Shown: in pieces, positions 52,298 through 61,519 of the stretch
Numbering within the stretch: the first letter of the stretch is position 1
Layout of the letters: the number at the start of each line of letters is the position of its first letter
Source of the DNA: Phycisphaerae bacterium
Lineage (GTDB): Bacteria > Planctomycetota > Phycisphaerae > Sedimentisphaerales > Anaerohalosphaeraceae
DNA: 64,000 nt
Direction: 5' to 3'
Assembly (NCBI GenBank): GCA_014859965.1
Contig: JACZKQ010000089.1
Span: forward strand, 1-64,000
Program-made: the position numbers and the translations under genes
Notes under the pieces: generated by a model
Databases searched by the model: none
What the model was told of the DNA's origin: nothing
The model's input: only the letters and a program-made list of their open reading frames with translations

Positions 52298-53536
52298 ATG
52301 AAAATTGCCGTCATAACCACCTCGTTCCCCTGCCTTTCTGAGACGTTCATTCTCAATCAGATCACCGGTCTGATCGACCTGGGGCACGACGTTCGGGTTA
52401 TTGCCTGGCGGGATTCGGCCGATTCCGTCGTCCACCCCGATGTGGCGAGGTATAATCTGCGCGCCCGCACGCGATATATACCGCCGGTCCCGCAGAGCAA
52501 GGCATTGTGCCTTATTAAGGCGCTCCAGTTGATCGTTACGAATCTTCCCAAAGGCCCCGGGCCTCTCCTGCGGTTTGTACACATGTTCGCGCGCCGCAGA
52601 AAGGGCCTTTCGCTTCAGCACCTCTATTTTCTCCTCTACTTTCTGGACGATGGTTTCGACGTAATACATTGCCACTACGGCCCTAACGGCCTGATCGGGG
52701 CATTTCTGAAGGAAGCAGGCATCAACTCAAAGGTGGGTACGGTTTTTCATGGGTTCGATGTGTCCAGATACCCCCTTACCAGCGGTTTGGACGTTTATAA
52801 TACTCTGTTCGAAAAGTGCGATTTATGCATGCCGATCAGTGAGTACTGGAAGCATCGACTGGTTGAATTGGGCTGCAAGCCCGATAACATTGTTGTTCAC
52901 CGGATGGGGATCGATTTGCAGCGGTTTGCATGTGTCGACCGAAAATACGATGCCGGCCCGTTCAAACTGCTAACCCTGGGGCGGCTTGTCGAGAAGAAAG
53001 GGCATGAATACGTGCTCAGGGCCATCGCCAAACTCATCGACAAGGGATACGATGTTGCGTACACCGTTGCCGGGGACGGGCCGCTGAGAGACTCCCTGGA
53101 GGCATTAGCCGCACATCTTGGCATAGGCAGCCACGTGACGTTTGCCGGTCCCGTGACCGGCGATGAGGCAATCATGCTTTATCACAGTGCACACATTTTT
53201 CTGCTGCCGAGCGTGACGGCCGCCGATGGCGACATGGAAGGGGTCCCGGTGGTGCTCATGGAGGCGCTGGCCACGGGAATGCCTGCGGTGGCGAGCGACC
53301 ATAGCGGCATTGGCGAGATTATTATCGACGGGGAAACAGGCTTCCTCGTGCCTGAAAGAGACGTTGACGCCTTGGCCGAGCGTGTACAGTATCTTCTCGA
53401 CAATCAGCAGCTTTGGCCCGCCACGGGACGGCAAGGCCGCAGTCTGGTCGAAGAGCAATACGACATAAGCAAGCTGAATCGCAAACTCGAATTGACCTAT
53501 CGACAACTCTGGGCCGGTGAGAAACCGAGGACCTGA
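52298..53536 (+). CDS. Glycosyltransferase family 4
   Basis: The 412-residue GT-B enzyme begins MKIAVITTSFPCLSETFI, a motif shared by WcaL/colanic-acid-like transferases, and has FHGFDVSRYP, LLTLGRLVEKKGHEY and VAGDGPLRDSLE. The retaining catalytic segment is EGVPVVLMEALATGMP. It is the last gene of the GT9-epimerase-GT2-GT4 set and would elongate the repeat unit. A bidirectional hairpin lies 137 bases downstream. Confidence 0.91.
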   Translation: MKIAVITTSFPCLSETFILNQITGLIDLGHDVRVIAWRDSADSVVHPDVARYNLRARTRYIPPVPQSKALCLIKALQLIVTNLPKGPGPLLRFVHMFARRRKGLSLQHLYFLLYFLDDGFDVIHCHYGPNGLIGAFLKEAGINSKVGTVFHGFDVSRYPLTSGLDVYNTLFEKCDLCMPISEYWKHRLVELGCKPDNIVVHRMGIDLQRFACVDRKYDAGPFKLLTLGRLVEKKGHEYVLRAIAKLIDKGYDVAYTVAGDGPLRDSLEALAAHLGIGSHVTFAGPVTGDEAIMLYHSAHIFLLPSVTAADGDMEGVPVVLMEALATGMPAVASDHSGIGEIIIDGETGFLVPERDVDALAERVQYLLDNQQLWPATGRQGRSLVEEQYDISKLNRKLELTYRQLWAGEKPRT

Positions 53537-53667
53537 ACACAACGGCTCACTCAAAGCCGCAGGATGAATTGACCATCTTAACGCAGCCTGGATTGAAACT
53601 TCGCCACGTAATCTGATGAACATGCCTGGCCCTTGAAGCGGCACGTGCGATAATTCTGAATGCCCAT

Positions 53668-53701
53668 GAAAAACGGCCTCTCGCTTGTTGCGAGAGGCCG
53701 T
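53668..53701 (-). terminator. Strong bidirectional hairpin terminator
   Basis: ACGGCCTCTCGC (53673-53684), loop TTGTT and GCGAGAGGCCGT (53690-53701) make a perfect 12-bp stem. On the minus strand it is followed by TTTTTC, so it mainly ends the pseudopilin transcript; on the plus strand the T-run is poor. Confidence 0.7.
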
Positions 53702-53734
53702 TTGCTTGTACATCATGCAAAATGGACGATGAAC

Positions 53735-54679
53735 TTAGTTCGGTTTAGAGTCACCCACAAGAAAGGAATCTTCCTTTGTTGTAGGATGAAGGGGGGAATT
53801 GTACGCGAACGTATACGGCCCCAAGGTGCCTTGACGAATCCGGCGGCTCTCAGGATCAGCTCCGGTGCCTGGGGTCCGAATCGTGTAAATCTGGTCATGG
53901 TTAATGCCCACATCGGGCGTCTTTTCGTAGCTGCTGTGGCCATCACCAAACAGCACGTTTTGACCTTCACGACCATGCGCTGCGCTATTGGCCCGTTCAA
54001 CTTCCCACTTTTCCCAGGCTAGGCCTGTTACCCAATAGGGTCTCAGGTTTCCAACGCGACTCGTCCAATCCTCTTTGGTGGGATCCAGGGTGCTGAGCTT
54101 CTCGTCGAACCACGGACTTCTGTCGGCCATCACTGCGAACGAGGCAGAGGACGAGCCGTCGGCCGGATAGCGCCCGTACGGGAAATGATAGGCATAACTC
54201 TGCGTCCGGGCGGGACCCGTGTTTTCATAGTTAGGATGACCGAAATCCCAAAGTTCCGTGATATCCCAGTTGTTCTGGTTCTTACCATCGAACACGGTCT
54301 GCCCGCCGCCGCCGCAAACAAAGCTCTTGGGGCTCACGTCGGCTTCTCTCACCAGCAGGTACAGACTGGCGCCGATCGAAATAGCGTCGGGCGTACTCCA
54401 GTTCTTGCCCGGGCCCTGCTGCCAGCCGCCCGTCATGCCGACGGTGTCGGCCGTCCAGGTATGGGCGACGCCGCGACCCTGCTTAACATACTGGTCATCA
54501 TAGTCGTTGGCGTAGACCATTTGTGCGGTGCCAAGACCCTTCAGGTTGGTGCCGCATACGACGCGCTGGGCGATCTTCTTTACCTTGCTCAGCGCAGGCA
54601 TGAGGATCGCCAACAGCATAGCTATGATCGCAATAACGACCAATAGCTCGATCAGTGTGAACCCTTTTTTTCTCTTCAT
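53735..54679 (-). CDS. Type II secretion/pseudopilin-like protein with H-X9-DG domain
   Basis: The 314-residue protein starts MKRKKGFTLIELLVVIAIIA, the prepilin peptidase site (cleavage after Gly7, Glu12 conserved) and hydrophobic helix. Near the C-terminus, HGREGQNVLFGDGHSSY fits the H-X9-DG signature found in many planctomycete pseudopilins. Such proteins occur in large numbers per genome and their roles are mostly unknown; surface display or assembly into a pseudopilus is likely. AAGGAGC precedes the ATG. It has a long leader and its own terminator. Confidence 0.92.
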   Translation of the reverse strand: MKRKKGFTLIELLVVIAIIAMLLAILMPALSKVKKIAQRVVCGTNLKGLGTAQMVYANDYDDQYVKQGRGVAHTWTADTVGMTGGWQQGPGKNWSTPDAISIGASLYLLVREADVSPKSFVCGGGGQTVFDGKNQNNWDITELWDFGHPNYENTGPARTQSYAYHFPYGRYPADGSSSASFAVMADRSPWFDEKLSTLDPTKEDWTSRVGNLRPYWVTGLAWEKWEVERANSAAHGREGQNVLFGDGHSSYEKTPDVGINHDQIYTIRTPGTGADPESRRIRQGTLGPYTFAYNSPLHPTTKEDSFLVGDSKPN

Positions 54680-55784
54680 TTCTTGCTCCTTTAAAAATTG
54701 TTGAAAAGACTCGCTCAGAACCGCCTCCAGCGACAGTATCAGATTGATGATTGCCGCTCATTGCCCAACGCCGGACAAGTGAGCACCTGCTGCCTCTGAG
54801 CAAATCTCTCCAGGTTTACTTTTGCGCGACCGGAGAGCGGTTACTTGGACCCTTCAGGACATCACGCCGCCGCAAGCTTTGTGATTCCGCAACCGTATAA
54901 GAAGTGGACAAGCAGACCTTCTGCCGCTGAAATGAAGTGAAGTGAAAAACTGCTGAGACGGGTTCATACTATGACAATATGGTTTATAATGGCTTTTTGA
55001 AATTATATTTTTGAACCCTACCTCACCTCGCACTATTCAGCCACTTCCACTAATGTAATTTAACACTACTTGCCCTGCCTGTCAAGCAGTTTTTTTCCGA
55101 AATAAATGAACAAGTTGAAAAAAACATCGGTCTTTTGTACTTACGGGACAGTATACTGTGTGCGATTCGGCATTACAAGGCCGTTATAACTGCCCGACCT
55201 GTCCAGATCGGGCAAAAAAGAGGGCCCTTGCGACCCCGTTTTAAGCTCTAAATCATGCACGGCATGGCTTGCAACTGACATTAACGGACATTGGCGGCCA
55301 TTTGGAACCATGACAAAGATTTGTATAGCACTAATAGCGGTTATGCGCATTAAAGTCTTTTTTTTGCTCCGAACCCGCACTTCACTGAGACAGTGTCTTT
55401 TCGCGGCCGGCATAATTGCAGCGGTTGATCGATGGGTTGCGAGCATTTCGCCCCAAATGCTCGGTGCCGCCAACCGGTTCGAGTTCACCGGCACCGATCT
55501 GACCAGCGGGCTCCTGAGTCCGGACGTGTGGACCGAGTTTCCGTACCACCTCCACTCTCCAGGTAAAGCTCAAAGGGTGGCCAGCCAAAGGAGACGCCCT
55601 GGCTGGACTTGGCGGAGGATTTCCGCAAGCGGTCAGCCCAATCTGACGAATCAATCAACTATCGGCTGGACTCTCATTAAACGCCGCATGGGCACCGCAT
55701 TGCTGCACACAGGATAGCACAATGGATCGGCAACCAGGACTGGGTACAACTAAACCCACAGAACTAAGGAAGTGAACTGCGATT
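54680..55784. other. 1.1-kb gap: pseudopilin leader, dyad and an apparently non-coding remainder
   Basis: The left third is the pseudopilin leader, with a long imperfect hairpin around 54805-54840 (CTCTCC paired with GGAGAG). A perfect 12-base palindrome, ACAGTATACTGT, lies at 55148-55159. From 55310 to about 55690 pieces of protein-like sequence occur in two plus-strand frames (SPDVWTEFPYHLHSPGK, then WLDLAEDFRKRSAQSDES) without a ribosome site, perhaps a decayed gene. The last part must hold the promoter of the pyrophosphorylase gene; none is obvious. Confidence 0.4.
55057..55085 (-). promoter_or_regulatory. Promoter of the pseudopilin gene
   Basis: On the minus strand TTGACA (55085-55080) and TAAATT (55062-55057) are 17 bases apart, with a start near 55050. 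This predicts an unusually long leader of about 370 bases. Confidence 0.55.
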
Positions 55785-57218
55785 ATGGAAATGAAATGTG
55801 ATCTCGACTGCCAAAGTGTCAGGCAAATCCTGAAACAACATGGACAGATGCACCTGCTTGACTTCTATGATGGCCTGGATGAGGACAAAAGGACGCAATT
55901 ACTTCATCAGATCCGACAATTAGATTTTTCGGTGATGTCTGAGTGGATTGAAAAGTATGTGCGGCGCGATGTCGCGTTAAGCGTGCCCGAGACTCTCAAT
56001 CCCGCCCCGTTTTACCCTGCCGCCGGGCAGGCGTCGAAGCAGGATAGATATCAGGAGGCCGTGAAATACGGCAGCAATCTTCTTGCCGCCGGCAAGGTCG
56101 CCGGCTTCGTGGTGGCGGGCGGACAGGGTACGCGGCTGGGATTTGAGGGGCCGAAGGGGGATTTTCCGGTGAGCCCCATCCGGAGTAAGACGCTGTTCCG
56201 CCTGTTCGCCGAGACTATTCTGGCAGCCGGCAGGAAGTACGGCACAACGCCGGCATGGTATGTCATGACCAGTCCGTTGAATCATGAGGCGACCGTTGAA
56301 CTCTTCGAATCGAACGACTACTACGGACTCGCCAGGTCCGATGTCTTTCTGTTCCAACAAGGCACAAATCCAAACTTCTCTTTCGACGGCAAGATCCTCC
56401 TGGCCGACAAAGGCACTCTTTCGACCAGCCCCGACGGACACGGCGGCAGCCTCAAGGCCCTTTACCGGAGCGGCGCCATCGAAGACATGAAGAAACGCGG
56501 CGTAGAATATATCAGCTACTGGCAGATCGACAATCCGCTCATTCACATCTTTGACCCGCTTTTCATCGGACTGCACGCCATGGACGGCGCCGAGATGTCG
56601 TCCAAAGCCCTGATAAAAGCCCATCCGACTGAGAAAGTAGGCAATTTTTGCCTCGTCGACGGCAGGGTCACGGTCATCGAGTACAGCGACCTCTCCGATG
56701 AGCAGGCGTCGCGGCGCAACCCCGACGGCTCGCTGGTCTTCGAACTCGGCTCTATCGCCATTCATATCATCAACCGAACCTTCGTAGAGAAACTCAACGC
56801 TCAGGGTTTTGCCCTGCCCATCCATCGGGCCGTAAAAAAAATCCCGCATATCGATGAAGCCGGCAATCTGGTAGAACCCCGGAAGCCAAATGGCGTCAAA
56901 CTGGAGACTTTCATTTTTGACGCTTTGCCGCTCGCCGAGCGGTCCATCATTCTGGAGACGCTGCGCCAGGAGGAATTCGCCCCGGTCAAGAACGCCACCG
57001 GCGATGACAGCCCCGAGGTCACCCGCCGCATGATGATCGAACGGGCGGCCAACTGGATCGAGGCCGCCGGTGTGAAAGTGCCCCGAAAAGAGGACGGCTC
57101 GCCGGATTGTACACTTGAGATCGCCCCCAGTTTCGCGCTGACAAAAGAAGACCTGGCGGGCCGCCTTGATGAAAGATTGCCTGTAATCAATCCAGGGGTT
57201 ATAGTGTACCTGGAGTGA
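55785..57218 (+). CDS. UDP-sugar pyrophosphorylase, eukaryotic UDPGP/UAP type
   Basis: The 477-residue protein has the UDPGP-family loop AGGQGTRLGFEGPKG (about 111-125), the uridine-binding ISYWQIDNPLIHIFDP and the sugar-site KANGVKLE-like stretch (RKPNGVKLETFIFD). Overall order matches UDP-N-acetylhexosamine pyrophosphorylases (UAP1) better than GalU or GlmU. It should form UDP-GlcNAc or a related UDP-sugar from UTP and the sugar 1-phosphate for polysaccharide synthesis. Its stop overlaps the next gene's GTG start. Confidence 0.88.
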   Translation: MEMKCDLDCQSVRQILKQHGQMHLLDFYDGLDEDKRTQLLHQIRQLDFSVMSEWIEKYVRRDVALSVPETLNPAPFYPAAGQASKQDRYQEAVKYGSNLLAAGKVAGFVVAGGQGTRLGFEGPKGDFPVSPIRSKTLFRLFAETILAAGRKYGTTPAWYVMTSPLNHEATVELFESNDYYGLARSDVFLFQQGTNPNFSFDGKILLADKGTLSTSPDGHGGSLKALYRSGAIEDMKKRGVEYISYWQIDNPLIHIFDPLFIGLHAMDGAEMSSKALIKAHPTEKVGNFCLVDGRVTVIEYSDLSDEQASRRNPDGSLVFELGSIAIHIINRTFVEKLNAQGFALPIHRAVKKIPHIDEAGNLVEPRKPNGVKLETFIFDALPLAERSIILETLRQEEFAPVKNATGDDSPEVTRRMMIERAANWIEAAGVKVPRKEDGSPDCTLEIAPSFALTKEDLAGRLDERLPVINPGVIVYLE

Positions 57219-58669
57219 AAAGAGGCGAGATTCCCGCCTTGTACGAAACCGCACAGACGGCACTTGATTGGAAAAAGAAGATGGTACAGGAAGTTCAGAG
57301 AAACACTGTCGTAAGGTACGCTCTGGCGCTTTGCCTGTTGGCATTTGCCATACTGATAAATCCGTATTTTCTTCTTGCGGTGGCCGGGGGCATTGTGGGT
57401 CACGAATTAGAGTTGACAAACGAGATTATCTGCTGGCTGCTGAGCATCGCTGTGCTACTGGTAGCTGGCGTCATTTTGCTTAAAGGCAGGACGGCCGAGG
57501 CGAGAAAGCGAATTGCTTTTGCGGTTGCAGCCGCCATTCTCATGGTCATCCTGGTCGAGGTCCTGTTGCAGGCGGCTGTTTGGGCTGGCGGGAAGTTTCA
57601 GACCGGTTCGCGGGGGAGACCTTCTTTGTTGTCCCATTCTGCTTACGCAGAAAAAGACTGGGCAAAACAACTTCTCACTGAATGGAAACAGACGCCGTTG
57701 GATTATGAGCCCTTTCTCGGCTGGGATCGAAGATTTTTCAAAGGCAAGTTTGTCAACATTGATGCCGGAGGCGTGAGGAAGACCTGGAATCCGGAGTTTT
57801 TGGAAGAGAGCCCGAGAGAGATTTACATGTTCGGCGGCTCGACTATGTGGGGAGCCGGGGCACGAGATGACTTTACGATTCCGTCATGGGTATCCAAGCA
57901 ATTAGATGCTGCTGGCGTGAATGCGCGTGTCCACAATTACGGTGAGCGGGGCTATGTCTTCTTGCAGGAAATCGTGCAGCTTATTCTGTTGCTGCGAGAA
58001 GGACAACGACCTGACTTGGTTGTTTTTTATGATGGCGTTAATGATGTGTACGCCGCCTATCAGGCTGGTCGCGCGGGGGCCGTGCAAAATACCGCGCAAA
58101 TGAGGGCTAAACTGTCGACCCCTCAACCATCCACCTGGGCATGTTTTCGCATGGGCGTTGAGCAGCTCATCAAAACGAATTCCGTGATTTATAAGGCCAT
58201 TGATCGAATTGCTGCCGCCTCGCAGGGTCGCGGCACCGGCAGAGAAGTTGCTGCCTTGTACGATGAAGATGAACTCGCAAGGCTGTCGGAGGACATCGTG
58301 CGGCAATATGGCAAGTCGCTGTTGCTTCTGAAGGACCTTTCAAGGATTTATGGGTTTAATTACATCTGTTTCTGGCAACCTGTGAGTTTTCTTGAGAAGA
58401 CACTGACTGAAGAAGAATTTGGCAGTGACCCCAGAATACGAGACGAGTGCTTGGCCCGCCTTTCTGGAAAAGTACACGCGTTACTGCAGCAGAAACCACT
58501 TGATAACCACATCGACATGGTCGATGTTCTTGCACACAGAACCCAATCGGTCTACTTTGATTTTTGTCATATTACCGAAGAAGGCAACGAAATGGTTTCG
58601 CAAAGAATAACTTCCGCAATAATCGGAAAGTTCTCCAACGGAACGGTAGATAAAAGTTCGGAGCAGTAG
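57215..58669 (+). CDS. Membrane-anchored SGNH/GDSL-family hydrolase
   Basis: The 484-residue protein has three transmembrane helices (about 37-58, 68-88 and 97-118) and then an SGNH domain. MFGGSTMWGAG is block I with the nucleophile Ser, GERGYVFLQE block II, FYDGVNDVYAAY block III (Asn-Asp), and DFCHITEEGNEMV block V with Asp and His. It probably adds or removes acyl groups on a cell-surface glycan outside the inner membrane. GTG 57215 overlaps the upstream stop (GTGA), indicating coupling to the pyrophosphorylase. Confidence 0.85.
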   Translation: MKRGEIPALYETAQTALDWKKKMVQEVQRNTVVRYALALCLLAFAILINPYFLLAVAGGIVGHELELTNEIICWLLSIAVLLVAGVILLKGRTAEARKRIAFAVAAAILMVILVEVLLQAAVWAGGKFQTGSRGRPSLLSHSAYAEKDWAKQLLTEWKQTPLDYEPFLGWDRRFFKGKFVNIDAGGVRKTWNPEFLEESPREIYMFGGSTMWGAGARDDFTIPSWVSKQLDAAGVNARVHNYGERGYVFLQEIVQLILLLREGQRPDLVVFYDGVNDVYAAYQAGRAGAVQNTAQMRAKLSTPQPSTWACFRMGVEQLIKTNSVIYKAIDRIAAASQGRGTGREVAALYDEDELARLSEDIVRQYGKSLLLLKDLSRIYGFNYICFWQPVSFLEKTLTEEEFGSDPRIRDECLARLSGKVHALLQQKPLDNHIDMVDVLAHRTQSVYFDFCHITEEGNEMVSQRITSAIIGKFSNGTVDKSSEQ

Positions 58670-58704
58670 TTCTGCTTCGCTGCATCGCGGGAAATGCGGT
58701 TCTG

Positions 58705-58725
58705 AAGGGTGAAAGTTGCACCCTT
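58705..58725 (+). terminator. Hairpin between the SGNH gene and queA
   Basis: AAGGGTG (58705-58711), a 7-base loop and CACCCTT (58719-58725) form a perfect stem between two convergent genes. The following T-run is short on either strand, so it is a tentative terminator. Confidence 0.35.
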
Positions 58726-58739
58726 GGTTTCCTCCCTGC

Positions 58740-59789
58740 TTAAACAATCAGCATTGCGTCGCCGTAGGAAAAAAAGCGATAGCGTTGTTCCACAGCGTGC
58801 CGATACGCGGATAAGACATTTTCCAGGCCGGCAAACGCCGCCACCAGCGCCAGCAAAGTCGATCGCGGCAGGTGAAAATTGGTAATTATTGCATCCACCA
58901 CCTGAAACTCATACCCCGGCCGGATGAACAGGGCTGTTTGGCCGACCCCCGCGCTGATATGCCGCCCCTGAGCGAGTGTTTCGAGCGTGCGGACGGACGT
59001 TGTTCCCACCGCCACAATGCGCCCGCCTTGTGCCATGGTCTCATTAATGATCTCCGCGTCGGCGGCTTTCACTTCATAGTGCTCCGAGTGCATCTGGTGG
59101 TCCTCAAGCCGGTCGGCCGTGACCGGTTTGAACGTACCCGCCCCGACGTGAAGTGTCACATGCGCCCTGCGGACCCCTTTTACCTCCAATTGTTCAAGAA
59201 GAGCCTCCGTAAAGTGCAATCCCGCCGTCGGCGCCGCAACTGCGCCCGGCCGGCTTGCATAAACCGTCTGATAGCGTCCAAGGTCGATCTTTGCTCGGGC
59301 GGCGTCGGCATCGCGTTTGATATACGGCGGCAGCGGTGCAAAGCCGATCTCGTTAAGAATTGTTAAGGCATCTTTGTCGCTCTTGACGCTCAGCCTCCAA
59401 CGGCCATCGCCCAGGCGTTCAACCGCTTCGGCCTCACCCCAGTCGCTTTCCCCCCTGTCGCAGAAAATGATCCGTTCATGAGGCTTGACCCTGCGGCTGT
59501 TCTTGAGCATGACCACCCAGCGTCCCGTGGCATCCGCCTCCAAAAATAATCCTTCCAGCCGTGCACCTGTCGCCTTGCGGGCAAAAAAACGTGCCGGCGT
59601 TACTTTGGTATTGTTAAGCACGAGACAGTCGCCAGGTTCGATACAGTCGGCAATGTCTGCAAATCCGCGGTCGCGCAGCGCGGCCGTTTTGCGGTTCATC
59701 ACAAGCAGACGCGACGCACTCCGCTGGTCAGCGGGCGTTTGTGCGATCAGCTCCGGCGGTAAGTCATAGTCAAGAGTATTCGTTTGCAT
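58740..59789 (-). CDS. queA: S-adenosylmethionine:tRNA ribosyltransferase-isomerase
   Basis: The 349-residue protein matches QueA: YDLPPELIAQTPADQRSASR, LVLNNTKVTPARFFA, PLPPYIKRD, YQTVYASRPGAVAAPTAGLHF, and VGAGTFKPV with HSEHYEV. It transfers and isomerises ribose from SAM onto 7-aminomethyl-7-deazaguanine in tRNA to make epoxyqueuosine. The start ATG 59789 gives the usual beginning; a GTG four codons before is possible. No other queuosine gene is nearby. Confidence 0.96.
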   Translation of the reverse strand: MQTNTLDYDLPPELIAQTPADQRSASRLLVMNRKTAALRDRGFADIADCIEPGDCLVLNNTKVTPARFFARKATGARLEGLFLEADATGRWVVMLKNSRRVKPHERIIFCDRGESDWGEAEAVERLGDGRWRLSVKSDKDALTILNEIGFAPLPPYIKRDADAARAKIDLGRYQTVYASRPGAVAAPTAGLHFTEALLEQLEVKGVRRAHVTLHVGAGTFKPVTADRLEDHQMHSEHYEVKAADAEIINETMAQGGRIVAVGTTSVRTLETLAQGRHISAGVGQTALFIRPGYEFQVVDAIITNFHLPRSTLLALVAAFAGLENVLSAYRHAVEQRYRFFSYGDAMLIV

Positions 59790-59983
59790 GAGCAGGTTCA
59801 CCGTAAATCGATACTGCAAGTTTTGAGATGATGGTCTATGCAGCGACTGACAATACAGGAATTTTGCGTTCAACACAAAAAAAATAATGACCTCGTTGCA
59901 CGCAAGTTAATTGAGCTTAAAAATAATCCGAAGAAATCGGCGTCCTGGTGTCAAGCTTACCCTTTCTGGAGAATATCTAACTT

Positions 59984-60184
59984 ATGATTTCGGCAAGTTC
60001 ATTTGATAAACTGGCATCGAGCATTGCGTCACTCGACGAGTCCGAGGTCAAAACGCGATTAAAAAGCTTCACCGGGCTCAAGCTTGACTTCACGGATAAG
60101 TACCTTGACGGGCAGAGCACCGACAAGCTTCGCCACATTCTGCTGGCGGCCATGGCGACGCGGATGAGGGGTATCGGAATCTGA
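59984..60184 (+). CDS. Small conserved-looking hypothetical protein
   Basis: The 66-residue protein is helical and acidic-to-basic (SFDKLASSIASLDESEVKTR, then LDFTDKYLDGQSTDKLRHIL and LAAMATRMRG). There are no cysteines, membrane helices or known motif. GGAG lies about 12 bases before the ATG, rather far. An AT-rich stretch upstream (TTGCAC near 59897) could provide a promoter. Likely a real gene by composition, but the function is unknown. Confidence 0.55.
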   Translation: MISASSFDKLASSIASLDESEVKTRLKSFTGLKLDFTDKYLDGQSTDKLRHILLAAMATRMRGIGI

Positions 60185-60367
60185 GACCGCCGGCGTGCCC
60201 GTGCGATCCGGGCGCAATCGGTCCCCGCCATCGGCATTTCATGCGTCCGCCCTGGAGTGACAACCTCGAACATGGGTTGACAGGGTCCGGCACGCTGTTC
60301 CCGCTGTATACAACTGTTTTGCATGCACAGGCCCCGCCCCAAGCCGTATCTTAACAATGCGCCGGCG

Positions 60368-60452
60368 ATGGGGGTCAATCACCTATTATCCAAAAAAGAG
60401 CGGCAACGTTTTCTTGTTCCTGCCAGCGGCATTTGCCTGTTTTGACCCCCAT
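60368..60452. repeat. 11-base perfect inverted repeat upstream of rpsB
   Basis: ATGGGGGTCAA (60368-60378) and TTGACCCCCAT (60442-60452) can pair across a 63-base loop. It may cap a small RNA or act as an operator or processing site. It is the only notable element in the 438-base gap 60185-60622 besides the rpsB promoter and leader hairpin. Confidence 0.45.
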
Positions 60453-60526
60453 TTTGGGCCGAAGGAACGCGTGGGGCGGAAATCAGCCGGCAAATTCAGG
60501 ATTTTTGCCCGAATTTGCAAAAAATG

Positions 60527-60555
60527 TTGACACACGTAATGCCTTGTATTAAGGT
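60527..60555 (+). promoter_or_regulatory. Promoter and leader hairpin of rpsB-tsf
   Basis: TTGACA (60527-60532) and TAAGGT (60550-60555) are 17 bases apart, about 68 bases before the rpsB GTG. In the leader TCTCTAT pairs with ATAGAGA around 60564-60585, a 7-bp hairpin that could serve autoregulation by S2, as in other bacteria; this is inference. Confidence 0.55.
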
Positions 60556-60622
60556 GTTACGATTCTCTATCTCCGGTTATAGAGAGCAAACGGTAACGTT
60601 CATTTAATGGAGGTTAGTTTCT

Positions 60623-61519
60623 GTGAGTAAGGAACTGGCTCGCGACCTTATCAGCGCGGGCGTACATTTTGGTCACGCGGTCAGCCGCTGGAATCCGAAA
60701 ATGGCACCGTATGTTTTCGGAAAACGCGGGATGATCCACATTATTGACGTGAAGGAAACGCTAAAGGGGCTGTTGATTGCCAAGAAGCTCCTTGCCGATG
60801 TAGTTTCCTCGGGAAAAGACGTTGTTTTTGTGGGCACCAAGCGGCAGGCTCAAAAGGCAGTCATCAAGACGGCTGAAAAATGCGGCATGCATTATGTTTC
60901 GCAGCGGTGGCTCGGCGGAATGCTCACCAATTTCCGCACCATCCGCACGCGGCTTCAGCGGCTCGAAGAGCTTGAGGCGCTGCAGGCCAGCGGCAAGTTG
61001 GATGCCGAGAGCAAGAAGCAGGCCGCCAGGCTCAAACGGGAAATGAACAAAATCCTGGTCAACCTTGGCGGGGTTCGCAAAATGAACCGGCTGCCGGGCG
61101 CGCTGGTGGTTGTTGATGCCAAAAAAGAGACCACCGCCCTTCGCGAAGCTGCGAAACTGGGTGTGGTGACAGTCGGCATCATTGACACCGACTCGGACCC
61201 GGACACCGTGGATGTGGCGATTCCGGCCAATGATGACTCCATCAAGGCGGTCGACATCCTGCTGAGCGAACTGGCCGAGGCGGTTGCACTGGGCAAGACC
61301 ATGGTGCGGATAACGCCGCAGACAGAGGTCACCGGACGAGGCCGGTCGAGAAGGCGTGCGCTGGCCAGCGCCATGGCTGAGGAAGAAGGGGCCGCTACCG
61401 AGCAAGCTCCGCCAGCCGCCAGAGAGGAGCCTGAGCCCGAGGAAGCCGCGGTGGCAGTAGAAAGCGGCGAGCAGTCGCCCGAAGCGCAGAGTCCTTCTTC
61501 GGAAGGCCCGGCCCAGTAA
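60623..61519 (+). CDS. rpsB: 30S ribosomal protein S2 with acidic C-terminal extension
   Basis: The 298-residue protein begins VSKELARDLISAGVHFGHAV and contains the S2 core (WNPKMAPYVFGKRGMIHIID, VFVGTKRQAQ, QRWLGGMLTNFRTI, LPGALVVVDAKKE, GIIDTDSDPD, IPANDDSIKA). Residues from about 255 form an Ala/Glu/Pro-rich extension absent from E. coli S2 (241 residues). GTG start with GGAGG at 9 bases. It leads the usual rpsB-tsf-pyrH-frr cluster. Confidence 0.97.
   Translation: MSKELARDLISAGVHFGHAVSRWNPKMAPYVFGKRGMIHIIDVKETLKGLLIAKKLLADVVSSGKDVVFVGTKRQAQKAVIKTAEKCGMHYVSQRWLGGMLTNFRTIRTRLQRLEELEALQASGKLDAESKKQAARLKREMNKILVNLGGVRKMNRLPGALVVVDAKKETTALREAAKLGVVTVGIIDTDSDPDTVDVAIPANDDSIKAVDILLSELAEAVALGKTMVRITPQTEVTGRGRSRRRALASAMAEEEGAATEQAPPAAREEPEPEEAAVAVESGEQSPEAQSPSSEGPAQ

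Noticed and set aside
54780-54920. Possible c-di-GMP (GEMM) riboswitch in the pseudopilin leader
   Set aside because: A CACAAAGC...AAGTAACCGC stretch is reminiscent, but the paired P2/P3 helices and tetraloop receptor are not present.
55310-55717. 135-residue frame upstream of the pyrophosphorylase gene
   Set aside because: No ribosome site; protein-like patches switch frames. Kept only as a possible decayed gene in the gap entry.
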